A stretch of 34,285 bases of DNA from Planctomycetaceae bacterium. GTDB lineage: Bacteria > Planctomycetota > Planctomycetia > Pirellulales > Pirellulaceae. How positions within the stretch are numbered: position 1 is the stretch's first letter; each line of letters starts with the position of its first letter. Shown here one piece after another: positions 9,472 to 17,987 of the stretch. Made by a program: the position numbers and the translations under genes. The stretch spans positions 1 to 34,285 of the forward strand of contig SYJV01000181.1 of NCBI GenBank assembly GCA_005798335.1, written 5' to 3'. Below the pieces are notes generated by a model that saw only the letters and a list, made by a program, of their open reading frames with translations, did no database searches and had not been told where the DNA came from.

Positions 9472-11355
9472 CTATGGAGTTGCGGCCGCCGGAGTGGCAG
9501 CCTTAGTTGCATCGTCTGGAGCCTTGGTTGCGTCGGCTTCTTCAGATGGTTTCTCCACAGTATCCGACAACGTCGTATTCTCATCAATCTTGTCGAGGTT
9601 CAGTCGTTTGATATCAGGTGGATTGACCAGCGTAACGATGGCAAATATCTCGACTGGCACGTCCATCGTTTGTCCACCGGGAACTGTGCCCATGATTTTG
9701 TTAACCAAGCCAGTTGGGTCCATCCCCGATGCTGAACCTCCCATTCCTGGCATACCTCCCATACCACCACCGGGCATGCCACCACCCATACCACCATCCA
9801 TGCCTGGCATGCCGCCACCCATTCCTGCATCCATACCTGGCATGCCACCACCCATACCTGCATCCATACCTGGCATGCCACCACCCATACCTGCATCCAT
9901 ACCTGGCATTCCCATGCCCATTCCGAATCCTCCCATGGCTGCGACCGGAGCGGGAGATGTATTACCAACACGAACTTGGCGAGGCTCCAAAAGAATATCC
10001 GAGTTGCCACACTCAGTTACCAGTTGCTGGATCTTGCGTTGATCCATGATGAATCTCATGCGCACTGGAATTCTCTTGGCGACCGCAAAATATGCGTCGG
10101 AGGCTACAGTTGAAAGGACTTTGGTGCGAATATCCTCAGCCGGGATCGCTTCGTAATTGCTGTCCACATAACGGCGGTCTGCCGGATCTACGACGATCAT
10201 CATGCCCATACCCATACCATCCATGCCAGGCATTCCGCCCTCGCCTCCCGTACCCATTCCCATGCCACCATCGGCACCCATTCCACCATCGGCTCCCATG
10301 CCCATTCCCATGCCACCATCCATACCCATACCCATACCGCCATCCATACCCATTCCCATGCCGCCCATACCATCCATTCCAACACCCATTCCCGCAGCCA
10401 TCAAGGGTGTGATCGTACCAGCTCGACCTGCGGCTGGTTTGCCGATACGTAGAAACTGCACGGATTTGATGGCCGCTTCGTAGTTTTGCCGAGCGTCACC
10501 ATTGACCTTCTTGATGATCTTGAACAGCTCTTCGAGTATCCAAATATTCTCCTGGGTATACAGAATTTCATGAGCGGTCGGGTATTCGGTCCGCCACAAT
10601 TGAATCTCTGATATCAATGTATCCTGGACTTGCTTTGGCCAAATTACCACATCGGTCTGCATGGGCATCCCATACATGCCCATACCCATTCCCATCCCGG
10701 ACATGTCCGATCCTGGCATACCGCCACCCATTCCCATACCCCCAGCATCCATGCCTGGCATACCACCACCAGCACCTCCGGCATCCATACCTGGCATCCC
10801 CATGCCGCCACCGCTGTCCATGCCACCCATTCCCCCCGCTGCGGAATTAATAGAAGGCTTGGTTCCTATCCAGGTACAGCCAATTTCTCTAAACAGGGTA
10901 GAGAATCGTTCGTGGAAATACCTTGCATATTGCCCGCGTTCACCTTGGGACAAAGGTTCCTTATTAGTTTCATCAAACGGATACTTCAGTTTTTCACTTG
11001 GATGGAAGGGTTTGAGCTTTTTGGTCATCGTGTCGAAGCCGAGCTCTTTGTCAGGCCACCGCAGTGTGGGCGCTTGGCGATTAAACAACTCGATCCAACC
11101 TTGTTCGACTCCCTTGATCAGCTCAACAGCACGAGCTTGCATCTGGTCATGTGAAAACTGATTAGGGTGCGTCGAAACTGAACCCTTGATAGATTCGATT
11201 TCTCCGTACAGCGCATCGAGCTTCGTCGCTTGAGCAGCGTATTGTTTGTCGATGGTGATGCGGGCCAGAATAAATCCGGCCAGCGCGATCGCGATCGTCA
11301 CGCCTGAGGCTACCCAAAATCCCTGCTTTCCGAAAAACGCGGTTAGCTTTTTCAT
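9472..11355 (-). CDS. Membrane-anchored PilO-like-position protein with extensive Met/Gly repeats
   Basis: This is a 627-residue protein. A short N-terminus (MKKLTAFFGKQGFW) leads into one membrane segment at about 14-31, followed by a short heptad-like stretch (about 36-60), a layout shared with PilN/PilO-type pilus assembly proteins. The rest should be periplasmic. Three Met/Gly-rich tracts (about nt 10670-10850, 10195-10410 and 9725-9935) interrupt ordered segments such as LISEIQLWRTEYPTAHEIL and KRIPVRMRFIMDQRKIQQL. The C-terminus is Ala/Thr/Asp-rich. The first 40 codons and the spacer upstream are duplicated in the small mosaic gene just upstream. The role as a PilO analogue is inferred from position and topology only. 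Confidence 0.85.
   Translation of the reverse strand: MKKLTAFFGKQGFWVASGVTIAIALAGFILARITIDKQYAAQATKLDALYGEIESIKGSVSTHPNQFSHDQMQARAVELIKGVEQGWIELFNRQAPTLRWPDKELGFDTMTKKLKPFHPSEKLKYPFDETNKEPLSQGERGQYARYFHERFSTLFREIGCTWIGTKPSINSAAGGMGGMDSGGGMGMPGMDAGGAGGGMPGMDAGGMGMGGGMPGSDMSGMGMGMGMYGMPMQTDVVIWPKQVQDTLISEIQLWRTEYPTAHEILYTQENIWILEELFKIIKKVNGDARQNYEAAIKSVQFLRIGKPAAGRAGTITPLMAAGMGVGMDGMGGMGMGMDGGMGMGMDGGMGMGMGADGGMGADGGMGMGTGGEGGMPGMDGMGMGMMIVVDPADRRYVDSNYEAIPAEDIRTKVLSTVASDAYFAVAKRIPVRMRFIMDQRKIQQLVTECGNSDILLEPRQVRVGNTSPAPVAAMGGFGMGMGMPGMDAGMGGGMPGMDAGMGGGMPGMDAGMGGGMPGMDGGMGGGMPGGGMGGMPGMGGSASGMDPTGLVNKIMGTVPGGQTMDVPVEIFAIVTLVNPPDIKRLNLDKIDENTTLSDTVEKPSEEADATKAPDDATKAATPAAATP
9798..9896. repeat. 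33-bp in-frame tandem repeats coding MDAGMGGGMPG
   Basis: Three tandem 33-bp units lie at 9798-9830, 9831-9863 and 9864-9896, with a partial fourth after them. Units 2 and 3 are identical at every base; unit 1 differs at a few positions. On the minus strand each unit encodes the 11-residue motif MDAGMGGGMPG. The length keeps the frame, so the copy number can change without breaking the gene. Confidence 0.9.
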
Positions 11356-11416
11356 ATTTCTCGCCCGCTAATTCCTATTTCAGATTTGATTTTTCTTAAA
11401 TCGCAAGTTCGTAGAG
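11356..11416. repeat. Duplicated operon spacer, copy 2
   Basis: This 61-bp spacer upstream of the 627-codon gene is homologous to the 61-bp spacer at 11801-11861. Both read, on the plus strand, TCTCGCCCGCTAATT or a one-base variant, then CTATTTCAGATTTG, then a T-rich run. They form part of the duplication that created the mosaic gene. Confidence 0.85.
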
Positions 11417-11800
11417 CTAAGGCGCCACCAGAGGCAGCAGTACAGTACCGGTCTCTAGTTTGTGAACCATCGTCTTCAGCACATGGTCTTCTAACACGTC
11501 ACCGCGTGGTTTGCACGACTCAACAGCTAATTCTGAGGCTGAGTTGTGAAAATGGTAACCCTCGATCTCGATTACCCAACCTCTAGTGGAAGGAGCTGGG
11601 GCAGTTACAGCAGCCTCATCACCCGCTGACTCAACGCCAATACCTTCCGCCGCTTGAATGGCAGTTTGTTTATCGCTGATCGCGTATTGCTTGTTGGCAT
11701 TAATACGTGGCTGAAAAAAAACAGCCAATGCGATCGCGAGCATTACGCCGGGAGCGACCCAGAAACGGTGCTTTCCGAAAAACGCGGTTAGCTTTTTCAT
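11417..11800 (-). CDS. Small mosaic gene: N-terminus of the downstream gene fused to a middle piece of PilM
   Basis: This is a 127-codon frame. Residues 1-40 (MKKLTAFFGKHRFWVAPGVM onward, with one membrane segment) match the N-terminus of the 627-residue protein. From about residue 52 to 125 it matches PilM residues about 588-665: RGWVIEIEGYHFHNSA against KGWVIEVQGYHFHNSA, and VHKLETGTVLLPLV is identical in both. It ends LVAP and stop, resembling the LVP and stop at the PilM C-terminus. It has diverged by substitutions and a small internal deletion but stays open, so it may still be expressed as a membrane-anchored microdomain. It could instead be a decaying by-product of duplication. Confidence 0.75.
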   Translation of the reverse strand: MKKLTAFFGKHRFWVAPGVMLAIALAVFFQPRINANKQYAISDKQTAIQAAEGIGVESAGDEAAVTAPAPSTRGWVIEIEGYHFHNSASELAVESCKPRGDVLEDHVLKTMVHKLETGTVLLPLVAP

Positions 11801-11861
11801 AGTTCTCGCCCGCTAATTTCTATTTCAGATTTGTTTTTTCGTAGATCGTTCGTTCGTCGAA
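11801..11861. repeat. Duplicated operon spacer, copy 1
   Basis: This 61-bp spacer between the pilM stop and the mosaic gene start is homologous to 11356-11416, which precedes the 627-codon gene. It supports an origin of the mosaic gene by tandem duplication rather than insertion. Confidence 0.85.
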
Positions 11862-14540
11862 CTATGGCACCAATGCGGCGACAGTTTCGGTGGTAGTTTC
11901 TGCTGCAGGCGCTTCTTCCGTGGGCTCGGTTGTTTCTTCTTGGAAGTTCGGATCCGCTTTCTTCTTCACGCGGTTCGTCAAAGTTTTCTCTTGCCAGACA
12001 AACTGCAATGTAAAATCGCATCTAGGAGCATTCCAGCCTTTGGGCATATCCTCCGGAATCGGCTTGCCGTCGATTCCCACCAATGGTCCCGTAATTCCGA
12101 GCCCGCCCATACCACCACCCATCCCGGCCATGCCTGCTCCGGACATTCCGCCAGCATCCATGCCGCCTCCCATACCGGGCATACCACCACCCATGCCAGG
12201 CATACCACCACCCATGCCAGGCATGCCACCTCCCCCCGGCATTCCACCACCCATGCCCGCCATGCCACCTCCCATATCCGCACCCATGCCCGGCATGCCC
12301 ATGCCACTCGAACCGTCCATTCCTCCCATGCCGCCCATTCCCGATGGCCCCAAATAGGACGCAATTTGTCCAATCGCTCGCAAGTAATCAGGATTCGGCA
12401 TGTAATAGTTTACGGTATCTGTGTGGCGAACGATCAGAGGAAAGCTAATTCCAAGTTCTGCGTAGGTGAACTCGACTTCTGTTCTTAGTTCGCCGACTTG
12501 CAACTCTGGCGGAATCTTGGCGGCGATTGTCTGCTGTTCTTTGGTAACCAGAGGCAGCAATACGGTACCGGTCTCTAGCTTGTGAACCAAGGTCTTCAGC
12601 ACGTAGTCTTCCAACTCATCACCGTCTTGACGGTAGTGACGATACTTGTCAGGCTCGTCAGCCGTATCTGGGGCTGAGTTGTGAAAATGGTAGCCCTGCA
12701 CTTCAATTACCCAACCCTTTCCGGAAGGACTAGGCCCCGTGACAACTCCTTCTTCGGCCGCAAGTCCGTCGCCGGTACCGTCGGTGGCCGCTGCGTCCGC
12801 AGGAGCTGCTGCCGCGGTATCCGCTGGAGGAGGCTCGGCCGCCGGCGCAGCGGTTGCGTCTGCTGGGGTAGAACCATCCGCCGCAGGGTCGATTGCCGCG
12901 GCATCGGCAGGAACGGCATCGCGTTCATCCTTTAAACCCAAGAAATCTAATCGCGTACGTCGGTCCGCTTCGTATTCCTTTGCGACAGTGGGCGTGTACC
13001 ACGTTGTCAAATCTTCGTAGTACTTGCTCTCAATCGTCTTGACGTAGATTGTCTTTAACTCTTGATAAGGCAACTTTGTCGGCGGTGGCAGTTGGCCATT
13101 GGGGAGCACTTGGGACCGATCTACCGCTTGGCCCAACACGTACAACAGCTCAACCCACAACATGCGACGGTCTTTGTTGCCCGCAACTTCGTTGCCCAAG
13201 CTGGTCAGCAGTGACAGCGCGTTTTTCTTGCCGTCGTCAGCGCTCTTTTCTGCCGAGCTGCCTGACTTGGTTTCCTCCGCGGAGGACATCGCGTCCTTCC
13301 ATTTCGTTTCACGAACGTTTACGTATCGACCGTTTGCAAAAATCAGATTGCAAACCATTCCCATCAGCAATGCCGCACATGCCAGCACAACCCAAGGCTT
13401 CTTAGCACGAATCTGCCTTTGCTTGAGAATCTCGCGCGGTAGCAAACTGGTGAGTACCGGTCCCTGATTTAGCTGCTGCAAGCACAGACCATAGACCGGC
13501 CCGAAGGAAGCGATATTCTCTTTGAAGGCAGGAGCCGACAGTACGTCCGGACCAGTTAACTTCTGGAACGAATCGACGACTTCGACTTCCATGCCGAGGT
13601 TCTTTGCTAGAAATTGAGGCAAGCCCGTCAGCTTGACAGAATTACCCAGCATGACGATCGATCCAAGATCCGCTTTCTTATTCAAGCTGCGGAAAAAGCC
13701 TATCGACCTTTGAACCTCCGTGACCAAATCGTTGAACACCGGACGCATCGCCTGGAAGACCAGCTTAGGATCGTCCGCCTCTAACGCGTTTCGTTTAAGA
13801 TGTTCCGCTTTGGCAAAAGTCAGTTTCAAATCTTTGGTCAACTGACGTGTAAAGTGATTACCGCCCAGCGGCATACTGCGCTGCCAAACGCGATAACCAT
13901 TGGTCACAATCAAGTCAGTTGCGTCGGTTCCCATCGCCAACACCACTGTTGACTTAGGTGGCCGATCCGCGTCGTAGGGCTCGTCCTCGACCAACTCGGG
14001 CAGACGATCGTGAGTAATCGCGTTATAAACACTGAGCGGATTGAGCTGAATCAAATCAACTTCGATCTCTCGGTCCAAGAACGGTTTCAGATAACGGTAG
14101 ACGGCTTCTCGCTTCATCGCGAACAAGCCGACCTCGGTATCCAAAGCAAAACCCTGCTCGATCATTCCTCCAGCCATCTGCTGGAAATCCCAAATCACAT
14201 CGTTCAAATCAAAAGGTATCTGCTGTTTGGCCTCATACTTGACGATGTCCGGAATTCGCTTCACTTCTACGGGTGGCGGTTTAAAGAACTTGGCCAGACC
14301 GCTTTGGCCCGGCACGGTAATGCCTACCTTGCAGTTCTTCAGATCATTGCGGCTGAGAAAAGTTAGAATCGCCTCCTTGATCAGCGTCTCTGGTACCGCG
14401 TCCGGTTGGCTGAGTATCTTAGGATACTCGACGTAATCGAAGGCTTCCGCAAAGACCTGATCGCCGTTCATGCGACAGCGCAAAGCCTTCAAGGCGCTTT
14501 GTCCAATTTCAATGCCCCAAACCGACAATATCTTCGCCAT
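11862..14540 (-). CDS. pilM: PilM-like actin-fold protein fused to a PilN-like membrane segment and Met/Gly-rich domain
   Basis: I start at the ATG at 14540 (MAKILSVWGIEIGQ, preceded by GGGAAG), giving 892 residues; the longer frame adds 33 unlikely residues. Residues 1-350 form a PilM-type ASKHA domain: phosphate-1 loop GIEIGQSALKAL, the PilM signature YEAKQQIPFDLNDVIWDFQ, the second nucleotide region with MPLGGNHFTRQL, and adenosine motif MLGNSVKLTGLPQFL. Unlike classical PilM, it continues through a membrane segment at about 383-402 (WVVLACAALLMGMVCNLIF), so PilM and PilN-like parts are fused. Next come an Ala/Pro-rich linker (541-600), an ordered domain, and a Met/Gly-rich tract (nt 12100-12350). 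It is the first gene of the operon. PilM normally links the cytoplasmic face of pilus or pseudopilus assembly to PilN/PilO. Confidence 0.9.
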   Translation of the reverse strand: MAKILSVWGIEIGQSALKALRCRMNGDQVFAEAFDYVEYPKILSQPDAVPETLIKEAILTFLSRNDLKNCKVGITVPGQSGLAKFFKPPPVEVKRIPDIVKYEAKQQIPFDLNDVIWDFQQMAGGMIEQGFALDTEVGLFAMKREAVYRYLKPFLDREIEVDLIQLNPLSVYNAITHDRLPELVEDEPYDADRPPKSTVVLAMGTDATDLIVTNGYRVWQRSMPLGGNHFTRQLTKDLKLTFAKAEHLKRNALEADDPKLVFQAMRPVFNDLVTEVQRSIGFFRSLNKKADLGSIVMLGNSVKLTGLPQFLAKNLGMEVEVVDSFQKLTGPDVLSAPAFKENIASFGPVYGLCLQQLNQGPVLTSLLPREILKQRQIRAKKPWVVLACAALLMGMVCNLIFANGRYVNVRETKWKDAMSSAEETKSGSSAEKSADDGKKNALSLLTSLGNEVAGNKDRRMLWVELLYVLGQAVDRSQVLPNGQLPPPTKLPYQELKTIYVKTIESKYYEDLTTWYTPTVAKEYEADRRTRLDFLGLKDERDAVPADAAAIDPAADGSTPADATAAPAAEPPPADTAAAAPADAAATDGTGDGLAAEEGVVTGPSPSGKGWVIEVQGYHFHNSAPDTADEPDKYRHYRQDGDELEDYVLKTLVHKLETGTVLLPLVTKEQQTIAAKIPPELQVGELRTEVEFTYAELGISFPLIVRHTDTVNYYMPNPDYLRAIGQIASYLGPSGMGGMGGMDGSSGMGMPGMGADMGGGMAGMGGGMPGGGGMPGMGGGMPGMGGGMPGMGGGMDAGGMSGAGMAGMGGGMGGLGITGPLVGIDGKPIPEDMPKGWNAPRCDFTLQFVWQEKTLTNRVKKKADPNFQEETTEPTEEAPAAETTTETVAALVP

Positions 14541-14936
14541 GAATTTCTTCCCAAAGCTGCTCAGTAGGTACCTTACTGGCAAAAACTGATGTTTCAGCGA
14601 GCTTATCCCGCAATGTGTCCGGACGGTCCAACTCGGCACTCACTAGATGAGAACTCAATTTGAGCGCCTGATAATTAGAATCCCTCACCCCATTTACTTT
14701 ATCGAGTCGCTCCCCCTGATGTCAAATTTTTTGACCTTTCCAACCCCAGGATTGTCCACTTTGTACCCACAGTTGCGCCACGACTCTACCATACTGGGGG
14801 TGCAGCAATCCTTTCGTCGGTTGGCAACGGGCGGTTGATGTGCATACTCTAAAGTCCCGCAGTTCAACCGCAGCCATGCTCCTATTTAATTTAACGACGA
14901 GCAGAACATTTTATTAGGGAGCCTCGAGGAATTAGG
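14541..14936. promoter_or_regulatory. Divergent promoter region between pilM and the GH38-like gene
   Basis: About 400 bp separate two divergent genes, so promoters for both must lie here, but I cannot assign -35/-10 boxes with confidence. A 6-bp palindrome, GTCAAA-TTT-TTTGAC (14721-14735), is the only symmetric element noticed and could be an operator. No RNA gene is seen. Confidence 0.4.
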
Positions 14937-17864
14937 ATGATCAATCTCACGATGCTACGCGAATGCACCTTTCTATTGCCGGGTTACGGACTGGATGACT
15001 TTCCCAAGTCTCTACCATCCGACCAAGCGGACAATTTGCTGAGTGGATGGATTGCGCTGTGGCATCCGGCCATGTTGGCGAAAACTCGTATTTCACCACG
15101 CTGGCAACGCGCCGATCAACCGCCTCAAGAGTTGGCAGGGCATCTGATCATGGTGCCAAGCATCAGTCGCGATCTCTTGCCCAACGACTTCCGCAAAAAC
15201 GTTGCGGACGGCGGTGGGCTGGTAATCGACGCACAAGCGGGCTGGCGAACGATGCAAACCAAGATTCTCGAACTGTGCCAAGCCCCCGATGTCGCGTCCC
15301 ACATCGATGGATGGTGCGAAGACTTTGCCGCGCTCGGTTATGCTTATTTGCAAATTCAGTTGCTAACTCGCCAGTTGCGCTACTCCAGTAATCTCGATCA
15401 ATTTCTGTTTGACGATCAATTGGCTCAAGCCGCAGGGGCGTTGCTAGAAGAAGATCTCGAAAAAGCCGAACGCATGCTGCAATCGTGCTTTGACCAGCTC
15501 GGACAAGAACGCGACCATTACTATTCGTCTGAAGTAAATCTCATCGACACTACGCTGCTGGCCTCAACTACACTTGGCTCGGCGTTAACGATGCAGCTTG
15601 AAAGAACGGTTCCAACAACCGTGGTCGCTTCGGCCAATCTCTTGCAACAAATGGCTAACGAACAAAGCCAGAATTTTTCGACGATCCGAAATGCCTCGGC
15701 TGAAAAACGTATCGCGATCGCGGGCGGGTTGCTGAACGAACGAGCGCATGGACTGATGGCCATGGAAACGCTGATGCGCGACTTGGCGCGTGGAAAAGCT
15801 GCGTACCAAGCACTGGGGCTGGCACCTCCCTTGGTGTTTACGAGATTTTCGTATGGCATCACGCCAGAAATGGCCTTGCACTTAAAACGCAGCGGATTCA
15901 GCGCCGCGCTAGTCGTGGCATGGTCCAACGGAACTTACCCGCAAGGCAGTCAAGCCAAAATCTCGTGGGAAGCCAGCGATGGAACATTTGTCAGTGCACT
16001 CACTCCCAAAATCGTCGACGCTGCCGATATCAGCACTTATCTATCGCTCGGCTGGAAAGTCGGCGAAGCACTCGACCACCAAAACGTGCCGACACTGATA
16101 TTGGCACATTGGCCCGATCGGTACTCATGCTACTTCGATCTACTCGATCGGATAGCCCGGCGCACACCTGCACTCGGACGCTGGATCAATGTGAACGAGT
16201 ACTTCGAGAAAACAGATTCACCCTATCACCAAGAACGCTTGCCCGCAAATCAATTTCAAGTCGATTGGCTCAATGATCTACCCAGCAAATCGTCTGCGCG
16301 AGACTTGATCGAAGCCGTTGTGGCCTACCATCGATTGCACGTTCAATGTCGCTCGCTGGTGAATCTCGCCAACCTTTGTCGACAGATTGAGATGCTCGTG
16401 CATGCCAACGGGGCGAGCATAATTCCTGATGGCCAGGTGGAGCCCTTGCAAACTCCCGATACGGCCTGCCCGCTGGCCGATTGGTATTCTGAATTGCATC
16501 AATTATTCGAACAAGTTGACTCGCTGCTCGATTCGCCCAGTACATTGTCGCAGGTGCTTACGTCGATCGAAGAGAATTGTTCGGATATCGGTCAGCAATT
16601 GATGTCAAAATTGGCTTGCGCGATTGGTTATCAGCCCAGCGCCGCCACGCGCCAGCCCTCCCACCATACGCTCGTTTTCAATCCGCACAGCAACCCACTG
16701 CGAACTCCTTTTAGGACTGAAAAGGACAGCATGCCCATTACCGATGCACGCTGGTGTTATGCTACGGGACGGGTTGGAGACCATCGAACGAGCATGATTG
16801 ACGTGCCACCTTTCGGCGTGCTGTGTGCGAAATTCGAACCACGAACCGAAAATGCCAACCGCAAAGAGAAACCGCTCGCACAGGTCAATGGTTTGCTGTA
16901 CAACGATTTCCTCGAAGCTCAAATCGATCCCAAATGTGGGCACCTGCGCAGTCTACATGTGCCTGGCAAGCGAGGAAATCGACTCAGTATCCAAATCGCG
17001 AGGCGAGAAACGCATGGAGGTACTTCCGGCGCCCAGTATTCCGAGGTGCGTCACAGCGAAACCAAGATGCTCGGCAGCTCAAATTTGTTTGGACTGATAC
17101 GGGCCACAGGTGAACTGTGGTTCGATTCGCAGAAAACAGCGAAATTCGAAATCGACTATCAAGTGCTGCGCGGTTCACGTGTACTTGCCATGACCATTCG
17201 TCTGGACGCGCTTGCGAAACTGGGGGCTGATCCATGGAAGTCTGCGTACGTTTTGCGTACTGCGTGGCCCAACGAGTCGGCGATAATTACCAGCTTCGTT
17301 GGCGGTGAAAAACAAACTTGGTCGCGAGGACAAACCGTCTCGCCATTGCTAGTTGAAATCGACGAAGCCGACTACCGTACTCAACTATTTACAGGTGGAT
17401 TGGCTTTCCATCGACGAGTCGACATGCGTTTTATGGAGACGCTATTGGCCGTCTCAGGCACGACCGAAATTCAGCGGCGACTGGGCGTGGGGGTTGAGCT
17501 GCCCTATCCGCTGCATGCTGCTGAACAGTTCCTCGACAGGCAATACGCGATCGATGTCGAACCACCGTCGCGAAAAATGTCCGAAAGTCAATGGTTCATG
17601 CATGTCGACGCCAAGTACGTGCGCATGCAACTAGCCTCACCGCTGGTCGATTCCAATCGGCGAGACATAGGATTGCGTATTCACTTGACGGAGACACAGG
17701 GCAAAAGCGCCAACACGATCGTTCGCCTTCCACGCGAAGTCTCCACAGCCCATCGCGTCGATTACCTCGGACAGGAGTTGGGTAAAGTCACCGCTGAATC
17801 CGACTCAATTACCATTGTCCTGCGTCCTCACGAAATGACATTCGTAGATGTCTATTGGAAATAA
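14937..17864 (+). CDS. Large GH38-like (alpha-mannosidase-related) protein
   Basis: This is a 975-residue protein without signal peptide or membrane segment; the ATG at 14937 has GAGGA about 9 nt upstream. The N-terminal 470 residues look like an alpha/beta barrel (LIMVPSISRDLL, LVFTRFSYGITPEMALHLKR, TLILAHWPDRYS). The C-terminal half has features of the GH38 beta-sandwich: MIDVPPFGVLCAKF, then GLLYNDFLEAQIDPKCGHLRS, like the conserved alpha-mannosidase stretch following the catalytic domain. I cannot place the GH38 catalytic aspartates, so activity is uncertain; it may be a divergent glycosidase or a non-catalytic relative. It stands alone, divergent from the PilM operon and convergent with the intron fragment and mnmG. 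Confidence 0.8.
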   Translation: MINLTMLRECTFLLPGYGLDDFPKSLPSDQADNLLSGWIALWHPAMLAKTRISPRWQRADQPPQELAGHLIMVPSISRDLLPNDFRKNVADGGGLVIDAQAGWRTMQTKILELCQAPDVASHIDGWCEDFAALGYAYLQIQLLTRQLRYSSNLDQFLFDDQLAQAAGALLEEDLEKAERMLQSCFDQLGQERDHYYSSEVNLIDTTLLASTTLGSALTMQLERTVPTTVVASANLLQQMANEQSQNFSTIRNASAEKRIAIAGGLLNERAHGLMAMETLMRDLARGKAAYQALGLAPPLVFTRFSYGITPEMALHLKRSGFSAALVVAWSNGTYPQGSQAKISWEASDGTFVSALTPKIVDAADISTYLSLGWKVGEALDHQNVPTLILAHWPDRYSCYFDLLDRIARRTPALGRWINVNEYFEKTDSPYHQERLPANQFQVDWLNDLPSKSSARDLIEAVVAYHRLHVQCRSLVNLANLCRQIEMLVHANGASIIPDGQVEPLQTPDTACPLADWYSELHQLFEQVDSLLDSPSTLSQVLTSIEENCSDIGQQLMSKLACAIGYQPSAATRQPSHHTLVFNPHSNPLRTPFRTEKDSMPITDARWCYATGRVGDHRTSMIDVPPFGVLCAKFEPRTENANRKEKPLAQVNGLLYNDFLEAQIDPKCGHLRSLHVPGKRGNRLSIQIARRETHGGTSGAQYSEVRHSETKMLGSSNLFGLIRATGELWFDSQKTAKFEIDYQVLRGSRVLAMTIRLDALAKLGADPWKSAYVLRTAWPNESAIITSFVGGEKQTWSRGQTVSPLLVEIDEADYRTQLFTGGLAFHRRVDMRFMETLLAVSGTTEIQRRLGVGVELPYPLHAAEQFLDRQYAIDVEPPSRKMSESQWFMHVDAKYVRMQLASPLVDSNRRDIGLRIHLTETQGKSANTIVRLPREVSTAHRVDYLGQELGKVTAESDSITIVLRPHEMTFVDVYWK

Positions 17865-17942
17865 GCACCTGAGCAAAAGTTTCTTGGCTTAATTTACGAT
17901 AGGGGTAGGGAAGCCACATTGAGTTGCGGCTCCCCTCCCTCC

Positions 17943-17975
17943 GAACCGTACGGGCGGATTTCCCGCATACGGCTC
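17943..17975 (-). ncRNA. Group II intron domain V
   Basis: On the minus strand, an 8-bp lower stem (GAGCCGTA with TACGGTTC, one G-U pair), a bulge, and an upper GCGG/CCGC stem with a GAAAT loop give the 33-nt domain V hairpin. The AGC triad is intact. Confidence 0.85.
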
Positions 17976-17987
17976 TCCAGTCGATAG

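Noticed and set aside
12739-13020. Ala/Ser/Gly-rich plus-strand frame
   Set aside because: Antisense of the Ala/Pro-rich linker of the PilM-like protein.
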